A stretch of DNA of 64,000 bases from Osmia lignaria lignaria (GCF_051020975.1 NW_027478162.1:16244001-16308000), one strand, 5' to 3'; positions 24,760 through 38,777 are shown, counted from the stretch's first letter. Notes: generated by a model not told the origin, from the sequence alone. Numbers and translations: made by a program.

Positions 24760-27700
24760 AGAAGAAGAACAACAAGAAGAAGAAATATCCCGAAATATGT
24801 CCGTCAGGCCCCTTCCCTTGAGATAAATCTGCATATATCTCGGAAACGAAGCGAGCTATGGCAAAATGTTAAGAGACCTTTTTGGTAGAGAATGAAGTTT
24901 CCTACTTTTTATGTTCTATGATATTTTTTGATCAGATGCGTAGTTCACAAGATATATCAAGATATTTAAAAGTTCCGAAGCCGCACCAACATAATAGAGA
25001 TACAGAAACACCGTGGCCCCTTTCTTTCAGATAACTCTGCACTATTGCGAGCTGGAAATGCCACTTCCAGTTTAGCTGTGCAGAAGAAGAACAACAAGAA
25101 GAAGAAATATCCCGAAATATGTCCGTCAGGCCCCTTCCCTTGAGATAAATCTGCATATATCTCGGAAACGAAGCGAGCTATGGCAAAATGTTAAGAGATC
25201 TTTTTGGTAGAGAATGAAGTTTCCTACTTTTTATGTTCTATGATATTTTTTGATCAGATGCGTAGTTCTCGAGATATATCAAGATATTTAAAAGTTCCGA
25301 AGCCGCACCAACATAATAGAGATACAGAAACACCGTAGCCCCTTTCTTTGAGATAACTCTGCACTATTGCGAGCTGTAAATGCCACTTCCAGCTTAGCTG
25401 TGCAGAAGAAGAACAACAAGAAGAAGAAATATCTCGAAATATGTCCGTCAGGCCCCTTCCCTTGAGATAAATCTGCAAATATCTCGGAAACGAAGCGAGC
25501 TATGGCAAAATGTTAAGAGACCTTTTTTGTAGAGAATTAAGTTTCCTACTTTTTATGTTCTATGATATTTTTTGATCAGATGCGTAGTTCTCGAGATATA
25601 TCAAGATATTTAAAAGTTCCGAAGCCGCACCAACATAATAGAGATACAGAAACACCGTGGCCCCTTTCTTTGAGATAACTCTGCGCTATTGCGAGCTGGA
25701 AATGCCACTTCCAGTTTAGCTGTGCAGAAGAAGAACAACAAGAAGAGGAAATATCTCGAAATATGTCCGTCAGGCCCCTTCCCTTGAGATAAATCTGCAA
25801 ATATCTCGGAAACGAAACGAGCTATGGCAAAATGTTAAGAGACCTTTTTTGTAGAGAATTATGTTTCCTACAATTTATGTTCTATGATATTTTTTGATCA
25901 GAAGCGTAGTTTTCGAGATATATCGAGATATTTAAAAGATCTGAAGCTGCACCAACATAATAGAGATACAGAAACACCGTGGCCCCTTTCTTTGAGATAA
26001 CTCTGCACCATTGCGAGCTGCAAATGCCACTTCCAGCTTAGCTGTGCAGAAGAAGACCAACAAGAAGAAGAAATATCTCGAAATATGTCCGTCAGGCCCC
26101 TTCCCTTGAGATAAATCTGCAAATATCTCGGAAACGAAGCGAGCTATGGCAAAATGTTAAGAGACCTTATTTGTAGAGAATTAAGTTTCCTACTTTTTAT
26201 GTTCTATGATATTATTTGATCAGATGCGTAGTTCTCGAGATATATCAAGATATTTAAAAGTTCCGAAGCCGCACCAACATAATAGAGATACAGAAACACC
26301 GTGGCCCCTTTCTTTGAGATAACTCTGCACTATTGCGAGCTGGAAATGCCACTTCCTGTTTAGCTGTGCAGAAGAAGAACAACAAGAAGAAGAAATATCC
26401 CGAAATATGTCCGTCAGGCCCCTTCCCTTGAGATAAATCTGCATATATCTCGGAAACGAAGCGAGCTATGGCAAAATGTTAAGAGACCTTTTTGGTAGAG
26501 AATGAAGTTTCCTACTTTTTATGTTCTATGATATTTTTTGATCAGATGCGTAGTTCTCGAGATATATCAAGATATTTAAAAGTTCCGAAGCCGCACCAAC
26601 ATAATAGAGATACAGAAACACCGTGGCCCCTTTCTTTGAGATAACTCTGCACTATTGCGAGCTGGAAATGCCACTTCCAGTTTAGCTGTGTAGAAGAAGA
26701 ACAACAAGAAGAAGAAATATCCCGAAATATGTCCGTCAGGCCCCTTCCCTTGAGATAAATCTGCAAATATCTCGGAAACGAAGCGAGCTATGGCAAAATG
26801 TTAAGAGACCTTATTTGTAGAGAATTAAGTTTCCTACTTTTTATGTTCTATGATATTTTTTGATCAGATGCGTAGTTCTCGAGATATATCAAGATATTTA
26901 AAAGTTCTGAAGCCGCACCAACATAATAGAGATACAGAAACACCGTGGCCCCTTTCTTTCAGATAACTCTGCACTATTGCGAGCTGGAAATGCCACTTCC
27001 AGTTTAGCTGTGCAGAAGAAGAACAACAAGAAGAAGAAATATCTCGAAATATGTCCGTCAGGCCCCTTCCCTTGAGATATATCTGCATATATCTCGGAAA
27101 CGAAGCGAGCTATGGCAAAATGTTAAGAGACCTTTTTGGTAGAGAATGAAGTTTCCTACTTTTTATGTTCTATGATATTTTTTGATCAGATGCGTAGTTC
27201 TCGAGATATATCAAGATATTTAAAAGTTCCGAAGCCGCACCAACATAATAGAGATACAGAAACACCGTGGCCCCTTTCTTTCAGATAACTCTGCACTATT
27301 GCGAGCTGGAAATGCCACTTCCAGTTTAGCTGTGCAGAAGAAGAACAACAAGAAGAAGAAATATCCCGAAATATGTCCGTCAGGCCCCTTCCCTTGAGAT
27401 AAATCTGCATATATCTCGGAAACGAAGCGAGCTATGGCAAAATGTTAAGAGACCTTTTTGGTAGAGAATGAAGTTTCCTACTTTTTATGTTCTATGATAT
27501 TTTTTGATCAGATGCGTAGTTCACAAGATATATCAAGATATTTAAAAGTTCCGAAGCCGCACCAACATAATAGAGATACAGAAACACCGTGGCCCCTTTC
27601 TTTCAGATAACTCTGCACTATTGCGAGCTAGAAATGCCACTTCCAGTTTAGCTGTGCAGAAGAAGAACAACAAGAAGAAGAAATATCCCGAAATATGTCC

Positions 27701-29440
27701 GTCAGGCCCCTTCCCTTGAGATAAATCTGCATATATCTCGGAAACGAAGCGAGCTATGGCAAAATGTTAAGAGATCTTTTTGGTAGAGAATGAAGTTTCC
27801 TACTTTTTATGTTCTATGATATTTTTTGATCAGATGCGTAGTTCTCGAGATATATCAAGATATTTAAAAGTTCCGAAGCCGCACCAACATAATAGAGATA
27901 CAGAAACACCGTAGCCCCTTTCTTTGAGATAACTCTGCACTATTGCGAGCTGGAAATGCCACTTCCTGTTTAGCTGTGCAGAAGAAGAACAACAAGAAGA
28001 AGAAATATCCCGAAATATGTCCGTCAGGCCCCTTCCCTTGAGATAAATCTGCATATATCTCGGAAACGAAGCGAGCTATGGCAAAATGTTAAGAGACCTT
28101 TTTGGTAGAGAATGAAGTTTCCTACTTTTTATGTTCTATGATATTTTTTGATCAGATGCGTAGTTCTCGAGATATATCAAGATATTTAAAAGTTCCGAAG
28201 CCGCACCAACATAATAGAGATACAGAAACACCGTGGCCCCTTTCTTTGAGATAACTCTGCACTATTGCGAGCTGCAAATGCCACTTCCAGCTTAGCTGTG
28301 CAGAAGAAGACCAACAAGAAGAAGAAATATCTCGAAATATGTCCGTCAGGCCCCTTCCCTTGAGATAAATCTGCAAAAATCTCGGAAACGAAGCGAGCTA
28401 TGGCAAAATTTTAAGAGACCTTATTTGTAGAGAATTAAGTTTCCTACTTTTTATGCTCTATGATATTATTTGATCAGATGCGTAGTTCTCGAGATATATC
28501 AAGATATTTAAAAGTTCCGAAGCCGCACCAACATAATAGAGATACAGAAACACCGTGGCCCCTTTCTTTCAGATAACTCTGCACTATTGCGAGCTGGAAA
28601 TGCCACTTCCTGTTTAGCTGTGCAGAAGAAGAACAACAAGAAGAAGAAATATCCCGAAATATGTCCGTCAGGCCCCTTCCCTTGAGATAAATCTGCATAT
28701 ATCTCGGAAACGAAGCGAGCTATGGCAAAATGTTAAGAGACCTTTTTGGTAGAGAATGAAGTTTCCTACTTTTTATGTTCTATGATATTTTTTGATCAGA
28801 TGCGTAGTTCTCGAGATATATCAAGATATTTAAAAGTTCCGAAGCCGCACCAACATAATAGAGATACAGAAACACCGTGGCCCCTTTCTTTGAGATAACT
28901 CTGCACTATTGCGAGCTGGAAATGCCACTTCCAGTTTAGCTGTGCAGAAGAAGAACAACAAGAAGAAGAAATATCCCGAAATATGTCCGTCAGGCCCCTT
29001 CCCTTGAGATAAATCTGCAAATATCTCGGAAACGAAGCGAGCTATGGCAAAATGTTAAGAGACCTTATTTGTAGAGAATTAAGTTTCCTACTTTTTATGT
29101 TCTATGATATTATTTGATCAGATGCGTAGTTCTCGAGATATATCAAGATATTTAAAAGTTCCGAAGCCGCACCAACATAATAGAGATACAGAAACACCGT
29201 GGCCCCTTTCTTTCAGATAACTCTGCACTATTGCGAGCTGGAAATGCCACTTCCTGTTTAGCTGTGCAGAAGAAGAACAACAAGAAGAAGAAATATCCCG
29301 AAATATGTCCGTCAGGCCCCTTCCCTTGAGATAAATCTGCATATATCTCGGAAACGAAGCGAGCTATGGCAAAATGTTAAGAGACCTTTTTGGTAGAGAA
29401 TGAAGTTTTCTACTTTTTATGTTCTATGATATTTTTTGAT
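24760..29440. repeat. Regional B3 subfamily
   Basis: Most monomers here share a linked set seen rarely or not at all elsewhere: ATATCCCGAAATATG, ATCTGCATATATCTC, CCTTTTTGGTAGAGAATGAAG and often TTTCTTTCAGATAAC or CCACTTCCTGTTTAG. B3 dominates. Monomers at 24932 and 27508 also share a TAGTTCACAAGATATATC head followed by CCGTAGCCCC, 2576 bp (eight monomers) apart. Monomers at 28474 and 29118 are another close pair (644 bp). Confidence 0.8.
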
Positions 29441-32400
29441 CAGATGCGTAGTTCTCGAGATATATCAAGATATTTAAAAGTTCCGAAGCCGCACCAACAT
29501 AATAGAGATACAGAAACACCGTGGCCCCTTTCTTTGAGATAACTCTGCACTATTGCGAGCTGCAAATGCCACTTCCAGCTTAGCTGTGCAGAAGAAGAAC
29601 AACAAGAAGAAGAAATATCTCGAAATATGTCCGTCAGGCCCCTTCCCTTGAGATAAATCTGCAAATATCTCGGAAACGAAGCGAGCTATGGCAAAATGTT
29701 AAGCGACTTTATTTGTAGAGAATTAAGTTTCCTACTTTTTACGTTCTATGATATTTTTTGATCAGATGCGTAGTTCTCGAGATATATCAAGATATTTTGA
29801 GGTTCCGAAGCCGCACCAACATAATAGAGATACAGAAACACCGTGGCCCCTTTCTTTGAGATAACTCTGCACTACTGCGAGCTGGAAATGCCACTTCCAG
29901 TTTAGCTGTGCAGAAGAAGAACAACAAGAAGAAGAAATATCTCGAAATATGTCCGTCAGGCCCCTTCCCTTGAGATAAATCTGCAAATATCTCGGAAACG
30001 AAGCGAGCTATGGCAAAATGTTAAGAGACCTTTTTTGTTGAGAATTAAGTTTCCTACTTTTTATGTTCCATGATATTTTTTGATCAGATGCGTAGTTCTC
30101 CAGATATATCAAGATATTTAAAAGTTCCGAAGCCGCACCAACATAATAGAGATACAGAAACACCGTGGCCCCTTTCTTTGAGATAACTCTGCACTATTGC
30201 GAGCTGCAAATGCCACTTCCAGCTTAGCTGTGCAGAAGAAGAACAACAAGAAGAAGAAATATCTCGAAATATGTCCGTCAGACCCCTTCCCTTGAGATAA
30301 ATCTGCAAATATCTCGGAAACGAAGCGAGCTATGGCAAAATGTTAAGAGACCTTTTTTTTAGAGAATTATGTTTCCCACAATTTACGTTCTATGATATTT
30401 TTTGATCAGAAGCGTAGTTTTCGAGATATATCGAGATATTTAAAAGATCCGAAGCCGCACCAACATAATAGAGATACAGAAACACCGTGGCCCCTTTCTT
30501 CAAGATAACTCTGCACTATTGCGAGCTGCAAATGCCACTTCCAGCTTAGCTGTGCAGAAGAAGACCAACAAGAAGAAGAAATATCTCGAAATATGTCCGT
30601 CAGGCCCCTTCCCTTGAGATAAATCTGCAAATATCTCGGAAACGAAGCGAGCTATGGCAAAATGTTAAGAGACCTTATTTGTAGAGAATTAAGTTTCCTA
30701 CTTTTTACGTTCTATGATATTTTTTGATCAGATGCGTAGTTCTCGAGATATATCGAGATATTTTAAAGTTCCGAAGCCGCACCAACATAATAGAGATACA
30801 GAAACACCGTGGCCCCTTTCTTTGAGATAACTCTGCACTACTGCGAGCTGGAAATGCCACTTCCAGTTTAGCTGTGCAGAAGAAGAACAACAAGAAGAAG
30901 AAATATCTCGAAATATGTCCGTCAGGCCCCTTCCCTTGAGATAAATCTGCAAATATCTCGGAAACGAAGCGAGCTATGGCAAAATGTTAAGAGACCTTTT
31001 TTGTTGAGAATTAAGTTTCCTACTTTTTATGTTCCATGATATTTTTTGATCAGATGCGTAGTTCTCGAGATATATCAAGATATTTAAAAGTTCCGAAGCC
31101 GCACCAACATAATAGAGATACAGAAACACCGTGGCCCCTTTCTTTGAGATAACTCTGCACTATTGCGAGCTGTAAATGCCACGTCCAGCTTAGCTGTGCA
31201 GAAGAAGAACAACAAGAAGAAGAAATATCTCGAAATATGTCCGTCAGGCCCCTTCCCTCGAGATAAATCTGCAAATATCTCGGAAACGAAGCGAGCTATG
31301 GCAAAATGTTAAGAGACCTTTTTTGTGGAGAATTAAGTTTCCTACTTTTTATGTTCTATGATATTATTTGATCAGATGCGTAGTTCTCGAGATATATCAA
31401 GATATTTAAAAGTTCCGAAGCCGCACCAACATAATAGAGATACAGAAACACCGTGGCCCCTTTCTTTGAGATAACTCTGCACTAGTGCGAGCCGCAAATG
31501 CCACTTCCAGCTTAGCTGTGCAGAAGAAGAACAACAAGAAGAAGAAATATCTCGAAATATGTCCGTCAGGCCCCTTCCCTTGAGATAAATCTGCATATAT
31601 CTCGGAAACGAAGCGAGCTATGGCAAAATGTTGAGAGACCTTTTTTGTAGAGAATTAAGTTTTCTACTTTTTATGTTCTATGATATTTTTTGATCAGATG
31701 CGTAGTTCTCGAGATATATCAAGATATTTAAAAGTTCCGAAGCCGCACCAACATAATAGAGATACAGAAACACCGTGGCCCCTTTCTTTGAGATAACTCG
31801 GCACTACTGCGAGCTGGAAATGCCACTTCCAGTTTAGCTGTGCAGAAGAAGAACAACAAGAAGAAGAAATATCTCGAAATATGTCCGTCAGGCCCCTTCC
31901 CTTGAGATAAATCTGCAAGTATCTTGGAAACGAAGCGAGCTATGGCAAAATGTTGAGAGACCTTTTTTGTAGAGAATTAAGTTTCCTACTTTTTATGTTC
32001 TATGATATTTTTTGATCAGATGCGTAGTTCTCGAGATATATCAAGATATTTAAAAGTTCCGAAGCCGCACCAACATAATAGAGATACAGAAACACCGTGG
32101 CCCCTTTCTTTGAGATAACTCTGCACTATTGCGAGCTGCAAATGCCACTTCCAGCTTAGCTGTGCAGAAGAAGAACAACAAGAAGAAGAAATATCTCGAA
32201 ATATTTCCGTCAGGCCCCTTCCCTTGAGATAAATCTGCAAGTATCTTGGAAACGAAGCGAGCTATGGCAAAATGTTGAAACACCTTTTTTGTAGAGAATT
32301 AAGTTTCCTACTTTTTATGTTCTATGATATTTTTTGATCAGATGCGTAGTTCTCGAGATATATCAAGATATTTAAAAGTTCCGAAGCCGCACCAACATAA

Positions 32401-32984
32401 TAGAGATACAGAAACACCGTGGCCCCTTTCTTTGAGATAACTCTGCACTATTGCGAGCTGCAAATGCCACTTCCAGCTTAGCTGTGCAGAAGAAGAACAA
32501 CAAGAAGAAGAAATATCTCGAAATATGTCCGTCAGGCCCCTTCCCTTGAGCTAAATCTGCAAATATCTCGGAAACGAAGCGAGCTATGGCAAAATGTTAA
32601 GCGACTTTATTTGTAGAGAATTAAGTTTCCTACTTTTTACGTTCTATGATATTTTTTAATCAGATGCGTAGTTCTCGAGATATATAAAGATATTTTAAAG
32701 TTCCGAAGCCGCACCAACATAATAGAGATACAGAAACACCGTGGCCCCTTTCTTCGAGATAACTCTGCACTATTGCGAGCTGCAAATGCCACTTCCAGCT
32801 TAGCTGTGCAGAAGAAGAACATCAAGAAGAAGAAATATCTCGAAAAATGTCCGTCAGGCCCCTTCCCTTGAGATAAATCTGCAAATATCTCGGAAACGAA
32901 GCGAGCTATGGCAAAATGTTAAGAGACCTTATTTGTAGAGAATTAAGTTTCCTACTTTTTATGTTCTATGATATTTTTTGATCA
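29440..32984. repeat. Return of the left-end subfamily
   Basis: From 29.44 kb the B3 markers of the preceding block stop. Variants of 1-5 kb return: TTAAGCGACTTTA tails (29.70 and 32.6 kb), TTTTACGTTC, CTCGGCACTACTGCG with CTGCAAGTATCTTGG (31.79-31.93 kb, as at 1.2-1.35 kb), ATATATAAAGATATTTTAAAG (32.68 kb) and CTGTAAATGCCACGTCC (31.17 and 33.1 kb, as at 0.91 kb). Confidence 0.75.
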
Positions 32985-34659
32985 GATGCGTAGTTCTCGA
33001 GATATATCAAGATATTTAAAAGTTCCGAAGCCGCACCAACATAATAGAGATACAGAAACACCGTGGCCCCTTTCTTTGAGATAACTCTGCACTATTGCGA
33101 GCTGTAAATGCCACGTCCAGCTTAGCTGTGCAGAAGAAGAACAACAAGAAGAAGAAATATCTCGAAATATGTCCGTCAGGCCCCTTCCCTCGAGATAAAT
33201 CTGCAAATATCTCGGAAACGAAGCGAGCTATGGCAAAATGTTAAGAGACCTTTTTTGTAGAGAATTACGTTTCCTACTTTTTATGTTCTATGATATTTTT
33301 TGATCGGATGCGTAGCTCTCGAGATATATCAAGATATTTAAAAGTTCCGAAGCCGCACCAACATAATAGAGATACAGAAACACCGTGGCCCCTTTCTTTG
33401 AGATAACTCTGCACTATTGCGAGCTGCAAATGCCACTTCCAGCTTAGCTGTGCAGAAGAAGAACAACAAGAAGCAGAAATATCTCGAAATATGTCCGTCA
33501 GACCCCTTCCCTTGAGATAAATCTGCAAATATCTCGGAAACGAAGCGAGCTATGGCAAAATGTTAAGAGACCTTTTTTGTAGAGAATTATGTTTCCCACA
33601 ATTTACGTTCTATGATATTTTTTGATCAGAAGCGTAGTTTTCGAGATATATCGAGATATTTAAAAGATCCGAAGCCGCACCAACATAATAGAGATACAGA
33701 AACACCGTGGCCCCTTTCTTCGAGATAACTCTGCACTATTGCGAGCTGCAAATGCCACTTCCAACTTAGCTGTGCAGAAGAAGACCAACAAGAAGAAGAA
33801 ATATCTCGAAATATGTCCGTCAGGCCCCTTCCCTTGAGATAAATCTGCAAATATCTCGGAAACGAAGCGAGCTATGGCAAAATGTTAAGAGACCTTATTT
33901 GTGGAGAATTAAGTTTCCTACTTTTTATGTTCTATGATATTATTTGATCAGATGCGTAGTTCTCGAGATATATCAAGATATTTAAAAGTTCCGAAGCCGC
34001 ACCAACATAATAGAGATACAGAAACACCGCGGCCCCTTTCTTTGCGATAACTCTGCGCTATTGCGAGCTGGAAATGCCACTTCCAGTTTAGCTGTGCAGA
34101 AGAAGAACAACAAGAAGAGGAAATATCTCGAAATATGTCCGTCAGGCCCCTTCCCTTGAGATATATCTGCAAATATCTCGGAAACGAAACGAGCTATGGC
34201 AAAATGTTAAGAGACCTTTTTTGTAGAGAATTATGTTTCCTACAATTTATGTTCTATGATATTTTTTGATCAGAAGCGTAGTTTTCGAGATATATCGAGC
34301 TATTTAAAAGATCCGAAGCTGCACCAACATAATAGAGATACAGAAACACCGTGGCCCCTTTCTTTGAGATAACTCTGCACTAGTGCGAGCCGCAAATGCC
34401 GCTTCCAGCTTAGCTGTGCAGAAGAAGAACAACAAGAAGAAGAAATATCTCGAAATATGTCCGTCAGGCCCCTTCCCTCGAGATAAATCTGCAAATATCT
34501 CGGAAACGAAGCGAGCTATGGCAAAATGTTAAGAGACCTTTTTTGTAGAGAATTAAGTTTCCTACTTTTTATGTTCTATGATATTTTTTGATCGGATGCG
34601 TAGTTCTCGAGATATATCAAGATATTTAAAAGTTCCGAAGCCGCACCAACATAATAGAG
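32985..34659. repeat. Five-monomer duplication, copy 1
   Basis: Every base I compared in this 1675-bp stretch matches 34595-36269 at an offset of exactly 1610 bp (five monomers). Unusual shared variants are GATCGGATGCGTAGCTCTC, AAGCAGAAATATC, GTCAGACCCC, TTTCCCACAATTTACG, CCAACTTAGC, TTTGTGGAGAATT, CCGCGGCCCC with TTTGCGATAAC, and ATCGAGCTATTTAAAAG. The flanks differ at 32984 (A versus G) and 34660 (A versus G). Confidence 0.92.
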
Positions 34660-36269
34660 ATACAGAAACACCGTGGCCCCTTTCTTTGAGATAACTCTGC
34701 ACTATTGCGAGCTGTAAATGCCACGTCCAGCTTAGCTGTGCAGAAGAAGAACAACAAGAAGAAGAAATATCTCGAAATATGTCCGTCAGGCCCCTTCCCT
34801 CGAGATAAATCTGCAAATATCTCGGAAACGAAGCGAGCTATGGCAAAATGTTAAGAGACCTTTTTTGTAGAGAATTACGTTTCCTACTTTTTATGTTCTA
34901 TGATATTTTTTGATCGGATGCGTAGCTCTCGAGATATATCAAGATATTTAAAAGTTCCGAAGCCGCACCAACATAATAGAGATACAGAAACACCGTGGCC
35001 CCTTTCTTTGAGATAACTCTGCACTATTGCGAGCTGCAAATGCCACTTCCAGCTTAGCTGTGCAGAAGAAGAACAACAAGAAGCAGAAATATCTCGAAAT
35101 ATGTCCGTCAGACCCCTTCCCTTGAGATAAATCTGCAAATATCTCGGAAACGAAGCGAGCTATGGCAAAATGTTAAGAGACCTTTTTTGTAGAGAATTAT
35201 GTTTCCCACAATTTACGTTCTATGATATTTTTTGATCAGAAGCGTAGTTTTCGAGATATATCGAGATATTTAAAAGATCCGAAGCCGCACCAACATAATA
35301 GAGATACAGAAACACCGTGGCCCCTTTCTTCGAGATAACTCTGCACTATTGCGAGCTGCAAATGCCACTTCCAACTTAGCTGTGCAGAAGAAGACCAACA
35401 AGAAGAAGAAATATCTCGAAATATGTCCGTCAGGCCCCTTCCCTTGAGATAAATCTGCAAATATCTCGGAAACGAAGCGAGCTATGGCAAAATGTTAAGA
35501 GACCTTATTTGTGGAGAATTAAGTTTCCTACTTTTTATGTTCTATGATATTATTTGATCAGATGCGTAGTTCTCGAGATATATCAAGATATTTAAAAGTT
35601 CCGAAGCCGCACCAACATAATAGAGATACAGAAACACCGCGGCCCCTTTCTTTGCGATAACTCTGCGCTATTGCGAGCTGGAAATGCCACTTCCAGTTTA
35701 GCTGTGCAGAAGAAGAACAACAAGAAGAGGAAATATCTCGAAATATGTCCGTCAGGCCCCTTCCCTTGAGATATATCTGCAAATATCTCGGAAACGAAAC
35801 GAGCTATGGCAAAATGTTAAGAGACCTTTTTTGTAGAGAATTATGTTTCCTACAATTTATGTTCTATGATATTTTTTGATCAGAAGCGTAGTTTTCGAGA
35901 TATATCGAGCTATTTAAAAGATCCGAAGCTGCACCAACATAATAGAGATACAGAAACACCGTGGCCCCTTTCTTTGAGATAACTCTGCACTAGTGCGAGC
36001 CGCAAATGCCGCTTCCAGCTTAGCTGTGCAGAAGAAGAACAACAAGAAGAAGAAATATCTCGAAATATGTCCGTCAGGCCCCTTCCCTCGAGATAAATCT
36101 GCAAATATCTCGGAAACGAAGCGAGCTATGGCAAAATGTTAAGAGACCTTTTTTGTAGAGAATTAAGTTTCCTACTTTTTATGTTCTATGATATTTTTTG
36201 ATCGGATGCGTAGTTCTCGAGATATATCAAGATATTTAAAAGTTCCGAAGCCGCACCAACATAATAGAG
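34595..36269. repeat. Five-monomer duplication, copy 2
   Basis: The tandem partner of 32985-34659, identical by eye. The two copies overlap by 65 bp because the identity runs slightly beyond five monomers, as expected for a direct tandem duplication made by unequal exchange. A looser relative of part of this block lies at about 30.28-30.9 kb. Confidence 0.92.
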
Positions 36270-36439
36270 GTACAGAAACACCGTGGCCCCTTTCTTTGAG
36301 ATAACTCTGCACTATTGCGAGCTGCAAATGCCACTTCCAGCTTAGCTGTGCAGAAGAATAACAACAAAAAGAAGAAATATCTCGAAATATGTCCGTCAGG
36401 CCCCTTCCCTTGAGATAAATCTGCAAATATCTCGGAAAC

Positions 36440-38777
36440 GAAGCGAGCTATGGCAAAATGTTAAGAGACCTTTTTTGTAGAGAATTAAGTTTCCTACTTT
36501 TTATGTTCTATGATATTTTTCGATCAGAGGCGTAGTTCTCGAGATATATCAAGATATTTAAAAGTTCCGAAGCCGCACCAACATAATAGAGATACAGAAA
36601 CACCGTGGCCCCTTTCTTTGAGATAACTCTGCACGATTGCGAGCTGGAAATGCCACTTCCAGTTTAGCTGTGCAGAAGAAGAACAACAAGAAGAAGAAAT
36701 ATCTCGAAATATGTCCATCAGGACCCTTCCCTTGAGATAAATCTGCAAATATCTCGGAAACGAAGCGAGCTATTGCAAAACGTTAAGAGACCTTTTTTGT
36801 AGAAAACTAAGTTTCCTACTTTTTATGTTCTATGATATTTTTTGATCAGATGCGTAGTTCTCGAGATATATCAAGATATTTAAAAGTTCCGAAGCCGCAC
36901 CAACATAATAGAGATACAGAAACACCGCGGCCCCTTTCTTTGAGATAACTCTGCGCTATTGCGAGCTGGAAATGCCACTTCCAGTTTAGCTGTGCAGAAG
37001 AAGAACAACAAGAAGAGGAAATATCTCGAAATATGCCCGTCAGGCCCCTTCCCTTGAGATATATCTGCAAATATCTCGGAAACGAAACGAGCTATGGCAA
37101 AATGTTAAGAGACCTTTTTTGTAGAGAATTAAGTTTCCTACTTTTTATGTTCTATGATATTTTTCGATCAGAGGCGTAGTTCTCGAGATATATCAAGATA
37201 TTTAAAAGTTCCGAAGCCGCACCAACATAATAGAGATACAGAAACACCGTGGCCCCTTTCTTTGAGATAACTCTGCACGATTGCGAGCTGGAAATGCCAC
37301 TTCCAGTTTAGCTGTGCAGAAGAAGAACAACAAGAAGAAGAAATATCTCGAAATATGTCCATCAGGACCCTTCCCTTGAGATAAATCTGCAAATATCTCG
37401 GAAACGAAGCGAGCTATTGCAAAACGTTAAGAGACCTTTTTTGTAGAAAACTAAGTTTCCTACTTTTTATGTTCTATGATATTTTTTGATCAGATGCGTA
37501 GTTCTCGAGATATATCAAGATATTTAAAAGCTCCGAAGCTGCACCAACATAATAGAGGTACAGAAACACCGTGGCCCCTTTCTTTGCGATAACTCTGCAC
37601 TATTGCGAGCTGCAAATGCCACTTCCAGCTTAGCTGTGCAGAAGAAGAACAACAAGAAGAAGAAATATCTCGAAATATGTCCGTCAGGCCCCTTCCCTCG
37701 AGATAAATCTGCAAATATCTCGGAAACGAAGCGAGCTACGGCAAAATGTTAAGAGACCTTTTTTGTAGAAAATTAGGTTTCCTACTTTTTATGTTCTATG
37801 ATATTTTTTGATCGGATGCGTAGTTCTCGAGATATATCAAGATATTTAAAAGTTCCGAAGCCGCACCAACATAATAGAGGTACAGAAACACCGTGGCCCC
37901 TTTCTTTGCGATAACTTTGCACTATTGCGAGCTGCAAATGCCACTTCCAGCTTAGCTGTGCAGAAGAAGAACAACAAGAAGAAGAAATATCTCGAAATAT
38001 GTCCGTCAGGCCCCTTCCCTTGAGATAAATCTGCAAATATCTCGGAAACGAAGCGAGCTATGGCAAAATGTTAAGAGACCTTTTTTGTAGAGAATTAAGT
38101 TTCCTACTTTTTATGTTCTATGATATTTTTCGATCAGAGGCGTAGTTCTCGAGATATATCAAGAGATTTAAAAGTTCCGAAGCCGCACCAACATAATAGA
38201 GATACAGAAACACCGTGGCCCCTTTCTTTGAGATAACTCTGTACTATTGCGAGCTGGAAATGCCACTTCCAGTTTAGCTGTGCAGAAGAAGAACAACAAG
38301 AAGAAGAAATATCTCGAAATATGTTCGTCAGACCCCTTCCCTTGAGATAAATCTGCAAATATCTCGGAAACGAAGCGAGCTATTGCAAAACGTTAAGAGA
38401 CCTTTTTTGTAGAAAATTAAGTTTCCTACTTTTTATGTTCTATGATATTTTTTGATCAGATGCGTAGTTCTCGAGATATATCAAGATATTTAAAAGCTCC
38501 GAAGCTGCACCAACATAATAGAGGTACAGAAACACCGTGGCCCCTTTCTTTGCGATAACTCTGCACTATTGCGAGCTGCAAATGCCACTTCCAGCTTAGC
38601 TGTGCAGAAGAAGAACAACAAGAAGAAGAAATATCTCGAAATATGTCCGTCAGGCCCCTTCCCTTGAGATAAATCTGCAAATATCTCGGAAACGAAGCGA
38701 GCTATGGCAAAATGTTAAGAGACCTTTTTTGTATGGAATTATGTTTCCTACTTTTTATGTTCTTTGATATTTTTTGA
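36440..38777. repeat. Nested short duplications with the AGAGGCG marker monomer
   Basis: 36440-36885 repeats at 37084-37529 (644 bp). It carries ATCAGAGGCG, CACGATTGCG and GTCCATCAGGACCC, the marker monomer of block X 20-26 kb upstream, but without the 1-bp tail deletion. It has instead GCTATTGCAAAACG and GTAGAAAACTAAG. Monomers 37490 and 38456 (966 bp) share AAAGCTCCGAAGCTGC, AGAGGTACAG and TTTGCGATAAC. Confidence 0.75.
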
